A DNA stretch of 64,000 nucleotides from the NCBI RefSeq assembly GCF_900044055.2, contig NZ_FCOX02000006.1, forward strand, positions 124,001-188,000, read 5' to 3'. Below the pieces are notes generated by a model. The model ran no database searches. It saw nothing but the letters and a program-made list of their open reading frames with translations, and was not told where the DNA came from. Of this stretch, positions 45,092 through 54,259 are shown in pieces (positions within the stretch are counted from its first letter, which is position 1; every line of letters begins with the position of its first letter). This DNA comes from Caballeronia calidae (lineage in GTDB: Bacteria; Pseudomonadota; Gammaproteobacteria; Burkholderiales; Burkholderiaceae). The position numbers were made by a program, and so were the translations under genes.

Positions 45092-45834
45092 TCAGGGAGC
45101 CAGCGCGGCGTCGCCGTCTTGCAGTCCGCCGTAGTCGTTGATCGCGAAGTAGTGAAGCTTCGCGCCCGCGGGCTGGACATCGCCATTGAGCTGGAACGCT
45201 TTCGATCCGCCGGGGTCGACCATGCCGCCAAACGTGGTTTCGGCATGCTGGGCGCCGTTGCTGACGCTCAGGCGCTCGACGGACACGTGATATTGCGTCG
45301 GGTTGTGCGCCACGATTTCAGTCTTGCCGTTCTCCTGCTTCAGGCGCCAGACGATCTGTGCGGCGCTTCGACGGCTTGCCCTTTCAGCCCCTCGGGCCGA
45401 AAAAAGAACTTGATGCGGGTGCGGAACGCCAGTTGCAACTGATTGGCGGAGGCCTCGTCGCCCGTCGGCTTCGGCGGGATCTCGAGCACGTTCAGATAGA
45501 AACACAGCTCTTTATCGGACGGCAACGGCTCGCCGGTATAGATGATCCGTAGCGTTTGCGACTTGTTCGGATTGATGCGCGTGACGGGCGGCGTGATCGT
45601 GAACGGAAGATCGATCGTGTCGGGCTTCGCGCTGGGATCTCCCTTGTCGAGCCAGATCTGCACGAGGCCAGGCAGCTTGCCGTTATTGCTCAGCCTGACC
45701 GTGACTTCCGAATCGGTCTGGTTATAGACCACGCGTGTACCGGCCACGACCACCGACGCCTGCGCATCGATGCCGAAAACAAAGCTCAGTGCGAATAGCA
45801 CCGTTGCTATGGTCACTCTGCAGATCTGTTTCAT
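45092..45834 (-). pseudogene. Fimbrial periplasmic chaperone (PapD/FimC type), apparent one-base frameshift
   Basis: The first part (45834 down to about 45360) encodes a signal peptide and an intact N-domain (ASVVVAGTRVVYNQTDSEVT; SQTLRIIYTG; ELCFYLNVLEIPP; RIKFFFRPEGL). It then ends in a short foreign tail. The expected C-domain continues in another frame from about 45358 (QIVWRLKQENGKTEIVAHNP ... LHYFAINDYGG) to the stop at 45092. One missing base near 45358-45366 explains this. All other pilus genes are intact. Either the operon is disabled or the base was lost in sequencing. Confidence 0.85.
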
Positions 45835-45935
45835 GTTCGAAGGCCTTGCCCGAAGAAATCCAAACTTTCGAATGAGGCGGAACAAAGTCCGCCTCATTCG
45901 AATCGTCGCTTCAGAAAAGCGGTTGCCCGCCTGGC

Positions 45936-46472
45936 TTACAGGTAGTCGACGCTGTAGACGACCGACGAATTGGCCGCGCCGGCACCGGTCGCGCCGGTTG
46001 CGTAGTACTGGACCTGGTAGCTGAGCGTGGCCTCGCCCGAGGTGATGTCGGCTGGTTCGGAGTTTTGCAGATCAGGCGAATAGCCTGCCTTGATCTGCGT
46101 GCCATCCGAGTTCAGCAACTGGAGCTTGACGTTGGTTGCACCGCCCGACGCGACCACAAGACGGCCATCGCTCGCGTCGACCGTAGCTCCCGCTTCGTAG
46201 AACACAGAAGCCGAAGAACCGCCGGAGCACCCGGTCAGCGCAATGGTGTAGGACGTCGTGCCCGCCGTCTGTCCCGCTGCCGTCAACGTGCTGGTGGACA
46301 CGGTGGGCAGCGTGACCGTGAAGTCCTTCTTACTGGTGCCGTTGCCGTTGATCGTGCATGTGTTCGCCGTCAGTGCGCCGTTGAACGTGATCGTTCCGTC
46401 GGAAGCGTGCGCGCCCGCGGCCGTCAGTTCAAGAACCGCGGCCGTGATTGCCGAAATGACATACATCTTCAT
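45936..46472 (-). CDS. Type 1-like major fimbrial subunit
   Basis: This 178-residue pilin precursor has a signal peptide ending AGAHAS, then SDGTITFNGALTANTCTING with the first Cys, a second Cys in ALTGCSGGSS, and a C-terminal strand ending VVYSVDYL. GGGAGAATC precedes the ATG. First gene of the pilus operon, as usual for the major subunit. Confidence 0.88.
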   Translation of the reverse strand: MKMYVISAITAAVLELTAAGAHASDGTITFNGALTANTCTINGNGTSKKDFTVTLPTVSTSTLTAAGQTAGTTSYTIALTGCSGGSSASVFYEAGATVDASDGRLVVASGGATNVKLQLLNSDGTQIKAGYSPDLQNSEPADITSGEATLSYQVQYYATGATGAGAANSSVVYSVDYL

Positions 46473-46811
46473 CTTTTGATTCTCCCAATTGATTGCGAAT
46501 CGACGAGCGCTTGAAAAGTCCCGATGCATCGAACTCTTTCGCTCGACGGGCTTCTTAGAAAAAACACTGACTCTTTGCCTATCTAAATGCCTTTTAAACA
46601 TGCAGCCTCGAGAAAGGCCAATCAAATAACAATTTATTGATTGACAGCAGTCGACAACCAAGGCCAAGTGATATTAGTCATCCAAATAAAGACACCTAAT
46701 CAGATTTCTCTTAAATGGACTCTGTCAAAAATTGGAATGTTTGCCTGTTGTCTCTAGAAATATTCTTAATGCTGCTGTTATGCAGATAAAAATTTCAGGC
46801 AAAAAGGTGAG
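46473..46811. other. AT-rich divergent promoter region of the pilus operon
   Basis: These 339 bases are much richer in A/T than the rest of the window and contain no supported gene. They separate the pilus operon from the nucleoside hydrolase. An 8-bp inverted repeat, TTTGCCTG (46740-46747) and CAGGCAAA (46796-46803), encloses 48 bases just before the hydrolase start. H-NS-type silencing would fit the composition but is inference. Confidence 0.5.
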
Positions 46812-47801
46812 ATGAGCATGGAATACAGAAGCGAACCCGGGACGAATCCCCGCTTGGTGATCTACGACACCGATCCCGGCATCGACGATGCCATCGCGCT
46901 CGTGTTCCAGGCGCGGCATCCGGAGATCGAACTCGTCGGCATCACGAGCGTGTTCGGCAATTCGGACATCGACACGACGACGAAGAACGCGCTCTATCTG
47001 GCGTCGCGCTTCGCGCCGGGCGTGCCGGTCGCGCGCGGCGCGGCGGCGCCGCTCAAGTGCCCGCCGCCCGAGCCAATCGCGCATATCCACGGCAACGACG
47101 CGCTCGGCGATATCGAGCGCATCGGGCATGTCGACGCGCTGGAGGATGGGCGCGCGGCGCATCGGTTCATCGTGGAGACGGTGCGGGCCCATCCCGGCGA
47201 GATCACGCTGCTCGCGGTCGGACCGATGACCAACCTGGCGCTCGCGCTCGAAGACGATCCGGAGATCGCCGCGCTCGTGCGCGAAGTCGTCGTGATGGGC
47301 GGCGCGTTCGGCTTCAACGGCACGCTCGGCAATACGACGCCCGCCGCCGAGGCGAACATGCACGGCGACCCGGATGCCGCCGATATCGTCTTCGGCGCGC
47401 CGTGGAAGGTGTCGATCGTGGGGCTCGACGTCACCCACGAAACCGTGATGACGACGGCGTTTCTCGCTTCGCTGCGCGACCGTGCCGGCGATGCGGGCCG
47501 CTTCGTGTGGGACGTGTCGCGCTTCTACGAACGCTTCCACGCGGACGACGGCATGTCGAAAGGCATCTACGCGCACGATTATTCGGCGGCGGCCTTCGTC
47601 GTCGCGCGCGAGCTTTATACCGTGCGCAGCGGCCCGGTGCGCGTGCTGACCGATGGCATCGCGGCGGGCCTCACGATACAAAAGCCCGCGTCGATGCTCG
47701 CGAGCGCGCCGGACTGGGACGCGCGCCCCGCCTGCGATGTCTGCATCGGCGTGGATGCGGACGCGGTGCTCGCGCTCTTCGCCAGAACCTTAACGGGCTA
47801 G
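46812..47801 (+). CDS. Inosine-uridine-type nucleoside hydrolase
   Basis: This 329-residue enzyme cleaves the N-glycosidic bond of ribonucleosides. The calcium-binding signature YDTDPGIDDAIAL is at about 18-30, GITSVFGN follows, then LLAVGPMTNLALAL and EANMHGDPDAA, and the active-site His lies in IYAHDYSAAAF. AAAGGTGAG precedes the ATG. It overlaps the convergent esterase gene by 12 bp. Substrate choice (purine or pyrimidine) is not evident. Confidence 0.9.
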   Translation: MSMEYRSEPGTNPRLVIYDTDPGIDDAIALVFQARHPEIELVGITSVFGNSDIDTTTKNALYLASRFAPGVPVARGAAAPLKCPPPEPIAHIHGNDALGDIERIGHVDALEDGRAAHRFIVETVRAHPGEITLLAVGPMTNLALALEDDPEIAALVREVVVMGGAFGFNGTLGNTTPAAEANMHGDPDAADIVFGAPWKVSIVGLDVTHETVMTTAFLASLRDRAGDAGRFVWDVSRFYERFHADDGMSKGIYAHDYSAAAFVVARELYTVRSGPVRVLTDGIAAGLTIQKPASMLASAPDWDARPACDVCIGVDADAVLALFARTLTG

Positions 47802-48464
47802 CCGCGCGCCGAGCCACTCGCGCAGCGCCTCGACTTCCTCCATGCAGACGGAATGCGGCATCGGATAGGCGTTCCATTCGACGTCGCAGCCCTGCGCGCG
47901 CGCGAATTCGCACGCCTGCTCGCCGAGACTCACGTTGAGCACGTCGTCGAACGTGCCGTGCGCGGCGAAAATGGAAATCGAGCGATTGGCCTCGGAGAGC
48001 GATTCGTCGATCAGGCCTTCGGACGGAATGTAGCCCGACAGCACGATCAGCCCGGCAAGCTTCTCGGGATGCGTGAGCCCGGTGTGATAGGTCATCGCGC
48101 CGCCCTGCGAAAACCCCGCGATGAAAATGCGCTCGCTCGGAATGCCGCGCGCGTTCTGCTCCGCGATGAGCGCACGCACGCGCTCGACAGATTGCGCGAT
48201 GCCCGCCTCGTCCACGCGCCGGTTGATGCCCTCGAACGACAGGATGTCGTACCACGCGCGCATCACATAGCCGTTGTTCGCCGTGACCGCGATCTCCGGC
48301 GCGTTCGGAAACACGAAGCGGATCGCGGGCGCGTCGGCTAAGCGCAACTCGGGCACGAGCGGCACGAAGTCGTTGGCGTCGGCGCCGAGGCCGTGCATCA
48401 GGATCACGGCGAATTCGGGATTCGGCGCGGTTTCGATCTCGATGGTCGAAAGTGGTTCGGTCAT
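47790..48464 (-). CDS. Alpha/beta-hydrolase, carboxylesterase/phospholipase type
   Basis: This 224-residue serine hydrolase of the Abhydrolase_2 family has LMHGLGADANDFVPL with the oxyanion region, nucleophile Ser in GFSQGGAMTYHTGL, acid near HGTFDDVL and catalytic His in YPMPHSVCMEE. AGGAG precedes the ATG. Family members hydrolyse short acyl esters or thioesters. Confidence 0.9.
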   Translation of the reverse strand: MTEPLSTIEIETAPNPEFAVILMHGLGADANDFVPLVPELRLADAPAIRFVFPNAPEIAVTANNGYVMRAWYDILSFEGINRRVDEAGIAQSVERVRALIAEQNARGIPSERIFIAGFSQGGAMTYHTGLTHPEKLAGLIVLSGYIPSEGLIDESLSEANRSISIFAAHGTFDDVLNVSLGEQACEFARAQGCDVEWNAYPMPHSVCMEEVEALREWLGARLAR

Positions 48465-48481
48465 TGCCCGGCACTCCTGCT

Positions 48482-48871
48482 TCAGATGATGGGAACGAGA
48501 ATCTGCACGATGCCGACGACCGACACCAGCCACACGAGCGAGCGCACGAACGGCACGCCCGCCGCGTAGAGCGGCACATAGACGAGGCGCGCGACGAAGT
48601 ACGCCAGCGCGCCGTAATGCGTGAGCGCGTTCTCGCGTCCCGTCACGTGCACGATCAGCACCGCGATCGCGAAAATCGGCAGCGTTTCGAACAGATTCGC
48701 CTGCGCGCGCATGAGCCGCCCGGAGAGCTTGCCGGGCGGCGGCGTGGGGCCGTCGCGCGGTCCGGTGTTGTACCGGATGCCGACTTCGCGATTGCGCACC
48801 AATGCGGGGAGCAACACTTGCACCAGCGCGAGCACGAGCGTCCAGGCCAGCATCGTCAATTCGAAACTCAT
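48482..48871 (-). CDS. MAPEG-family membrane protein
   Basis: This 129-residue protein has four hydrophobic helices. The conserved block between helices 1 and 2 reads RAQANLFETLPIFAIAVLI, with the Asn/Glu glutathione-site residues of the MAPEG family. It lies 17 bp upstream of the esterase and probably shares its transcript. Bacterial members are mostly of unknown substrate. Confidence 0.85.
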   Translation of the reverse strand: MSFELTMLAWTLVLALVQVLLPALVRNREVGIRYNTGPRDGPTPPPGKLSGRLMRAQANLFETLPIFAIAVLIVHVTGRENALTHYGALAYFVARLVYVPLYAAGVPFVRSLVWLVSVVGIVQILVPII

Positions 48872-48976
48872 GGCGTCTCCGCAATATGAATCTGCAACGA
48901 TGGGTCGCGCCCATCATGCCATCATGATCCGCGACCGTGTAGTCTTGACTGCGATCCGGCTTCGAGTCTTCCATTC

Positions 48977-49372
48977 ATGCACGCGATGACCCTGCGTCTC
49001 TCCCCCGGCGACGACCTGCGCGCCGCGCTCGATCACGCTTTCCATGCGCGCGGTCTCTCGGCCGCGTTCGTGGTGCAGGGAATCGGCAGCCTGAGCGTCG
49101 CCCGCTTGCGCTACGCGGGGCGCGACGATGCCGCCGAACTAAGCGGCGACCTCGAAATCCTGACGCTCGCCGGCACGCTGTCCGCGCAAGGTCCTCACCT
49201 GCACATGAGCGTGTCCGACGCACACGGCCGCGTGTTCGGCGGACACGTCACGCCGGGCTGCATCGTGCGGACGACGGCGGAGATCGTCGTCGCGAATCTG
49301 CCGGACGAGCGCTACACGCGCGAGCACGACGCGGCGACGGGCTTCGCGGAGCTCGTCATTCGGCCACGGTGA
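48977..49372 (+). CDS. PPC/DUF296-domain protein
   Basis: This 131-residue single-domain protein has the fold shared with plant AT-hook nuclear proteins. The motif PHLHMSVSDAHGRVFGGHV contains the conserved His and Gly residues. Bacterial members form trimers of uncertain role. Its end overlaps the convergent phosphoesterase by 17 bp. Confidence 0.85.
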   Translation: MHAMTLRLSPGDDLRAALDHAFHARGLSAAFVVQGIGSLSVARLRYAGRDDAAELSGDLEILTLAGTLSAQGPHLHMSVSDAHGRVFGGHVTPGCIVRTTAEIVVANLPDERYTREHDAATGFAELVIRPR

Positions 49373-50201
49373 CGGCGATGGCGGGCTGCGCGCCGTCGAG
49401 CGCGAGTTCGTGACGCGCGATCATCTCGAAGCTCTCGCTCGTCTCCGAGTAATCCCAGCGCTCGACGGTCGTTTGCCGCATCTCAACGCCGCCGGCTTCG
49501 TGGCGAATCACGTTCACCGAATTGTCGATGGTGCCGCGCGTGCGCCAGGAAAGCGCCGTGCCCGCCTGCACCGCCCACATGCGGCGCGGAAGGCCCGCGA
49601 AGGTATCGTGCAGCGGCAGCACGTACGGCAGATGAATATGCCCGCCGAGAATGAGGTCCGCGCCCGCCCGCGCCCAGCGTTGAACCGCGCGTTCGCGGCC
49701 GTGCAACAGGTTCTTTTCGTCCTGCGCGCGCGTGACGGCCACCGGCTGATGCGTGACCACGACGCGCAGCTGCGCCGCGCCCGCCGTCTCCAGCCGCGCG
49801 GCGACGCGTCTGATCTGCTGCATCGACACTTCGCCGTCCTTGTGCCGGTACGGGCGTGTCGTGTTCACGCCGAGCGCGAGCAGCCCGGGCGATTCGAACG
49901 ACGGCTCGAGATCGGCGCCGAACGCGCGTTGATGATTCGCATACGGATAAAACAGCCGGGCGAGCGGATTGAAGAGCGGAATGTCGTGGTTGCCGGGAAT
50001 CACGAGCGTCGGCGTGGGACTGAGCGCATCGACGAATGCGCGCGCGGCGGCGAACTGCCTGCGACGGGCGCGCTGGGTGATATCGCCCGACAGCACGACG
50101 AGATCCGGCGACAGCGCGTCGACGAGACGCAGCAAAGCCGCTGCGACTTGCGGCCGCTCGGTGCCGAAATGTGTATCGGAAATCTGCAACAACACGGTCA
50201 T
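49356..50201 (-). CDS. Calcineurin-like metallophosphoesterase
   Basis: This 281-residue enzyme has the full metal-ligand set: ISDTHFG (Asp, His), LSGDITQ (Asp), PGNHDIP (Asn-His), VVTHQPV (His) and LGGHIHLPY (His-x-His), as in class III cyclic-nucleotide or UDP-lipid phosphodiesterases. The start overlaps the lipid-kinase stop (ATGA), so the two are coupled. Confidence 0.9.
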   Translation of the reverse strand: MTVLLQISDTHFGTERPQVAAALLRLVDALSPDLVVLSGDITQRARRRQFAAARAFVDALSPTPTLVIPGNHDIPLFNPLARLFYPYANHQRAFGADLEPSFESPGLLALGVNTTRPYRHKDGEVSMQQIRRVAARLETAGAAQLRVVVTHQPVAVTRAQDEKNLLHGRERAVQRWARAGADLILGGHIHLPYVLPLHDTFAGLPRRMWAVQAGTALSWRTRGTIDNSVNVIRHEAGGVEMRQTTVERWDYSETSESFEMIARHELALDGAQPAIAVTVAE

Positions 50202-51193
50202 GAGCGATTCGCTTCGGCCATCGCCGGTTCCGGCTTGAGCAGGAACAGCGGCTTGTCGGAGACGCGGAATTCCAGCGGCATCGGCAGCTTCGCGATCTCG
50301 CCGTCCGTCGCGATCTTGATCGATTTGCGCTTCTTCGACGGGCGCATCACCGTAATGCGCTCGAACGTGAAGCTCACGACGTGATCGGAATCGGACAGCC
50401 GCCCTGCCGCGCCATGCAGCGACAGCCACAGATGCATGAGCCGCCCCACCGGCCGCGGCGCAATCGCAACGAGCAAACCATGTTCCAGCGCGCGCGCTTC
50501 GTCCGGCATGCCGATCTGCTCCATCTGCAGCCGGTTATTGCCGACGAAGAGCGTCGACGAGCGAATCTCGGTGGTGCTGCCTTCGTGTTCGATATGCAGA
50601 TGCAGGTGGCGGTGCGGCTTCAACATCGTGGCGAGCGCCGACCACAACGCGACCAGCCGGCTGCGGCCGAACTGCCGCTTGTAGATTTCGCGATCTTCGA
50701 GCAAACGTGGATAAAGCCCGAGACTCGCATTGACGAGAAACATGCGCCCGTTGACGAAGCCCACCTGCACCGGATAAGCGCGGGCGTCGAGCAGGAGTTT
50801 CGTGGCTTGTTCGAGATCGGCGGGAATGCCGTGGTCGCGGCTGAAGTAATTGAAGGTGCCGCGCGGCAGCACCGCGAATGGGCAGCCGGCGTCATGCGCC
50901 GCGTGCGCGACCGTGCAGAGCGTGCCATCGCCGCCGGCGCCGACGAGCACGCCGTCCTGCGCGAAGGCCGCGGCGGCCGCCTCGCGTGCGACGCTCGCCA
51001 GGCGGCGCGGATCGTCGACGACGCGCAACTCGAAGCGCCGCCCCGCCGCGCCCAGTTCCTGCTCGAGAATGGTGCGTGTCGCGTCGGCCGGACGGCGGCC
51101 CGAGCCCGCGTTCATCACGATGACGAACGGCGCGTCGGCGGCGAGCGTCTGTCCTGTTTCGGCGGATGCAGCGGATGTGACGGTTGGAGTCAT
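50198..51193 (-). CDS. Diacylglycerol/sphingosine kinase-family lipid kinase
   Basis: This 331-residue protein of the DAGK catalytic (YegS/LCB5) family has the nucleotide motif VGAGGDGTLCTVAHAA, PRGTFNYFSRD and a C-terminal beta-sandwich. It is coupled to the phosphoesterase downstream, which hints at a shared lipid phosphate or headgroup substrate. Confidence 0.88.
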   Translation of the reverse strand: MTPTVTSAASAETGQTLAADAPFVIVMNAGSGRRPADATRTILEQELGAAGRRFELRVVDDPRRLASVAREAAAAAFAQDGVLVGAGGDGTLCTVAHAAHDAGCPFAVLPRGTFNYFSRDHGIPADLEQATKLLLDARAYPVQVGFVNGRMFLVNASLGLYPRLLEDREIYKRQFGRSRLVALWSALATMLKPHRHLHLHIEHEGSTTEIRSSTLFVGNNRLQMEQIGMPDEARALEHGLLVAIAPRPVGRLMHLWLSLHGAAGRLSDSDHVVSFTFERITVMRPSKKRKSIKIATDGEIAKLPMPLEFRVSDKPLFLLKPEPAMAEANRS

Positions 51194-51323
51194 CGGCGGC
51201 GCTCCTTGGATCCCCCGCGTGCGAAAGGCACGACGAGGCTGGCCCGCGCTTTCGCGCGAAGCCTGCCGATTATAACGAAATGCTTACAGTCAGACGGCCG
51301 GGCGCGTGGCGCGCCGCCGGTGC

Positions 51324-51764
51324 TTACGTGTGCTCGCCGCGAATGTAGTACTCGAGCTGCTGGATGGTGAACTGCTGCTCGGAGATGATGTTCTTCACCA
51401 GATCGCCGATGGAGATCATGCCGACGAGCTTGCCGTCGTCGATCACCGGCAAGTGGCGCATGCGCTTGTCGGTCATGAGCGCCATGCAGTCGTCGGTGGT
51501 CTGGTCCGGGCGCACATAGCGCACCTGCGAAGTCATGATGTCGCGCACGGGCGTCTGCTTCGACGCGCGGTCCATCAGGACGACTTTGCGCGCATAGTCG
51601 CGCTCGGTCATGATGCCCACGATCTCGTCACCCTCGGTGACGATTACCGCGCCGATATGCTTGTCGGCCATCAGCTTGATTGCATCGAAGACCGACGCCG
51701 TTGCGGCAACCGTATAGACGGTCTGGTCGGGTTTCGAATTCAGAACCTGTGCGACTGTTGCCAT
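51324..51764 (-). CDS. Tandem CBS-domain protein
   Basis: This 146-residue protein consists of two CBS units (about 8-65 and 75-130), with GIMTERDYARKVVL and RHLPVIDDGKLVGMISIGDL. Such pairs bind adenosine nucleotides and report energy state. No effector domain is fused. GGAGGC precedes the ATG. Confidence 0.9.
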   Translation of the reverse strand: MATVAQVLNSKPDQTVYTVAATASVFDAIKLMADKHIGAVIVTEGDEIVGIMTERDYARKVVLMDRASKQTPVRDIMTSQVRYVRPDQTTDDCMALMTDKRMRHLPVIDDGKLVGMISIGDLVKNIISEQQFTIQQLEYYIRGEHT

Positions 51765-52063
51765 CGAGCGCCTCCGTTGTAGCGGGGAACGTTGTTGCGC
51801 CTGGGCGACGGGTTTGTCTTGCGCCCTTGAGGAGCCTAAAGCCTTGCGCGCGGCGCCTTCATCAGCATTAACCCGACCATTCGAAAAAGTATAGATCAAC
51901 GGCGCGGCGCGCAAGTGCGGCGCGCCACGTGAATCGCGATTGATGCCGCGTGCCTTCAGTTTCCCCAATCGATGCCGCTAATCATGCATTCGGCGGGATT
52001 CATCGCCATGAGTACGACCACGACGGCAACGCGGCGCAATGCACCGCTTAGAGGGAGAACGAG

Positions 52064-53023
52064 GTGAGCAGTTCACAACAGGATATCGAGCAGCGCGTGC
52101 GGCTCGCGGGCAGCAACATGTTCGAGTTGCTCCTGTTCAGGCTCGGCGAGACGCCGGGCTCGGAGCAACGGGAACTGTACGGCATCAACGTATTCAAGGT
52201 GCGCGAAATTCTCGCGATGCCGGCGATCACCGCCGTAGCCGGATCGAGCGAGGCCATTCTCGGCGTGGCGGATATTCGCGGACAGATCATTCCGGTGATC
52301 GATCTTGCGCGCATCACCGGCTGCCGGCCGAAGAACGGGCCGAAGATCCTGCTCGTCACCGAGTTCGCGCGCACGACGCAAGGCTTCGCGGTCGAGGAAG
52401 TCGACGACATCGTGCGGCTCGAATGGAATCAGGTGCTCTCGGCGGAATCGCATTCGGGCGGCAAGACCGTGACGAGCTTCGCGCGGCTCGACGGCAACGT
52501 CGATGGCTCGCGGCTCGCGCAGGTGCTCGATGTCGAGCGCATCGTGCGCGACGTGCTGCCGTCGCGGGAAGCCGACATCACCGAGGCGAACACCGGGCGG
52601 CTGCATCTGAAGCCGGGCGCGCGCGTGCTCGCGGCGGACGATTCGGGCGTCGCGCGGGCGCTCATCGAACAAAGCCTTACCGCGATGGGCGTGCCCTTCG
52701 TGATGACCAAGACCGGTCAGGAAGCGTGGGACGTGCTGGAAGCGGCGCTCAGGAAAGCGCAGAAGGAAGGCACCGAGGTCGCGGATCACATCGCGCTCGT
52801 GCTCACGGATCTGGAAATGCCCGAGATGGACGGCTTCACGCTCACGCGCCGCATCAAGGCGGAAACGGGGCTGATGCACATTCCGGTGGTGATTCACTCG
52901 TCGCTGTCGGGATCGGCGAACGAGCAGCACGTGCGCAAGGTCGGCGCGAATGCGTATGTGTCGAAGTTCGAGGCGTCGGAACTGGCGAATGTGATGCGCG
53001 GGGCACTCGCGCACGCCGCCTGA
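52064..53023 (+). CDS. cheV: Chemotaxis coupling protein CheV
   Basis: This 319-residue protein has a CheW-like domain (about 15-160, with GINVFKVREILAMP and GVADIRGQIIPVIDL) fused to a receiver domain (VLAADDSGVAR; acceptor Asp in LVLTDLEMPEMDGF). GGGAGAACGAG precedes the GTG start. CheV couples receptors to CheA and adds phosphorylation-dependent adaptation. It stands alone here. Confidence 0.92.
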   Translation: MSSSQQDIEQRVRLAGSNMFELLLFRLGETPGSEQRELYGINVFKVREILAMPAITAVAGSSEAILGVADIRGQIIPVIDLARITGCRPKNGPKILLVTEFARTTQGFAVEEVDDIVRLEWNQVLSAESHSGGKTVTSFARLDGNVDGSRLAQVLDVERIVRDVLPSREADITEANTGRLHLKPGARVLAADDSGVARALIEQSLTAMGVPFVMTKTGQEAWDVLEAALRKAQKEGTEVADHIALVLTDLEMPEMDGFTLTRRIKAETGLMHIPVVIHSSLSGSANEQHVRKVGANAYVSKFEASELANVMRGALAHAA

Positions 53024-53031
53024 CAAACGAT

Positions 53032-53079
53032 CGGCGCCCGGCGAACGCAAACCTCGTGAGTGTGCGTTGCCGGGCGCCG
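53032..53079. terminator. Long hairpin between cheV and the convergent small gene
   Basis: CGGCGCCCGGC and GCCGGGCGCCG, extended inward by AACGCA/TGCGTT, form a very stable stem 9 bases after the cheV stop. There is only a short CTTT downstream. It may terminate both convergent transcripts. Confidence 0.6.
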
Positions 53080-53132
53080 AAGCGATCTTTCAGACTATCA
53101 GCCTGGCGGATAAGCCGGGCAAGCCGAACCGG

Positions 53133-53408
53133 TTATTGACCGAAGAAGACCGATTGCGCCTTGTTGGCCGATTGCGTGCGGTTACCCGATTGCGCCAGCG
53201 CGTCGCGCGAGCCGCCGAAAGCGTGCACATCGGCGCCGTGAGCGTTTTCCTCGGCGGCGATCGCCTGTGCGCTCGGGCCTTGTTGCGAAGCCGGCGCGCC
53301 GACTGCCGGACGGTAGAACGGCGCCGGGCCGTAGCCGCTCGCGAAAGCGGGGGCGGCGAGCGTGGCGGAAGCGGCGATCAGGAGAGTAGCGAGAAGATTG
53401 CGTTTCAT
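53133..53408 (-). CDS. Small exported protein of unknown function
   Basis: This 91-residue precursor has a signal peptide ending APAFASG (about residue 25). The rest is rich in Ala, Gln and Ser (SQQGPSAQAIAAEENAHGAD). GGAG precedes the ATG at 53408. It resembles other small Burkholderiaceae exported proteins in size and composition, but I cannot assign a family. Confidence 0.7.
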   Translation of the reverse strand: MKRNLLATLLIAASATLAAPAFASGYGPAPFYRPAVGAPASQQGPSAQAIAAEENAHGADVHAFGGSRDALAQSGNRTQSANKAQSVFFGQ

Positions 53409-53728
53409 GGTGTGCTCCAAAGACGGTTGACGTTCAATCAGAAAGCGCCGCAGCGGTCTTGCGAGAAACTGTCTGCTACGTCGATGGAATGCAGTGTATA
53501 CCCCTACTATCGGTTTTTTATCCCCATAAGTTTCAATTCACTTTTCGCTCTGAGCCAACAATCACTGGCCGCACGGGCGTGCGAATTCGGCGCAGAGGCC
53601 TGCGTGGCAAGGCTTTACGCTTGTCGGGCCGCAACGCCTTATCCAACTTCGTTTGGCAGGGACGGAACAAATAATCGAGGGAACGCGCGTGCAACATACC
53701 GGCACGTGCGCCGATCCGGGACGTTATC
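53409..53728. other. Intergenic region, lower GC
   Basis: These 320 bases contain no supported gene. The stretch around 53495-53560 is A/T-rich and is the likely leftward promoter region for the small exported protein. Confidence 0.4.
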
Positions 53729-54166
53729 TCAGTGAACGAGCCGCCGGATCAGCCGGACCAGCTCGGCGGGCGGATTGCCCTTCTGGCAGTAGCCGTCGAA
53801 TCCGGCATGGACGGCCTCGGGCCGCACGGTCTCCTCGCCCAGCGCCGTGAACGCGATGATCACCGCCTCACGCGTGCGGGCGATGCGACGGAGCACGCGC
53901 GCGGTGGCGAAGCCGTCGTGCTCCGGCATGGTGATGTCCAGGATGAAGACGTGCGGCACCCAGCTATCGACCGAATGCAGGGCAGCGACGCCGGACAGCG
54001 CAAAGCGCGTGTCGAATCCGTCGGATTCGAGCGCGGCCGACAGCGCTTCGGCGCTATGGACGTTGTCGTCGACGACAAGGATGCGCCACGGGGCGCGGTG
54101 CAAGTCGACGCTACGGTTCGTCCACAACGCGCAATGAGGGGAATGCAGGGACACGGACATGGGCAT
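53729..54166 (-). CDS. Single-domain response regulator (receiver only)
   Basis: This 145-residue protein has a short N-terminal tail, then a complete receiver domain: ILVVDDNVHSAEAL, acceptor Asp in VFILDITMPEHDGF, AFTALGEE and Lys in YCQKGNPP. No output domain or adjacent kinase exists. Receivers without output usually act in chemotaxis or phosphorelays. Confidence 0.86.
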   Translation of the reverse strand: MPMSVSLHSPHCALWTNRSVDLHRAPWRILVVDDNVHSAEALSAALESDGFDTRFALSGVAALHSVDSWVPHVFILDITMPEHDGFATARVLRRIARTREAVIIAFTALGEETVRPEAVHAGFDGYCQKGNPPAELVRLIRRLVH

Positions 54167-54259
54167 CGGACGAGATCACACGTCCCGCGGCGCAGCACGT
54201 TTCGCGCCCGCCCCGCTGCGCGGCGCTCAGGCGTCGTTCGCGCTTCGTTCCGGCTTCGC

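Noticed and set aside
45340..45366. Programmed ribosomal frameshift in the pilus chaperone
   Set aside because: No slippery heptamer or downstream structure is apparent at the junction, and the family does not use frameshifting. A one-base deletion is simpler.
46740..46803. Possible invertible promoter (fim-switch-like) at TTTGCCTG/CAGGCAAA
   Set aside because: The spacing of 48 bases is far shorter than known phase-variable fim switches, it lies at the hydrolase end, and no recombinase gene is present.
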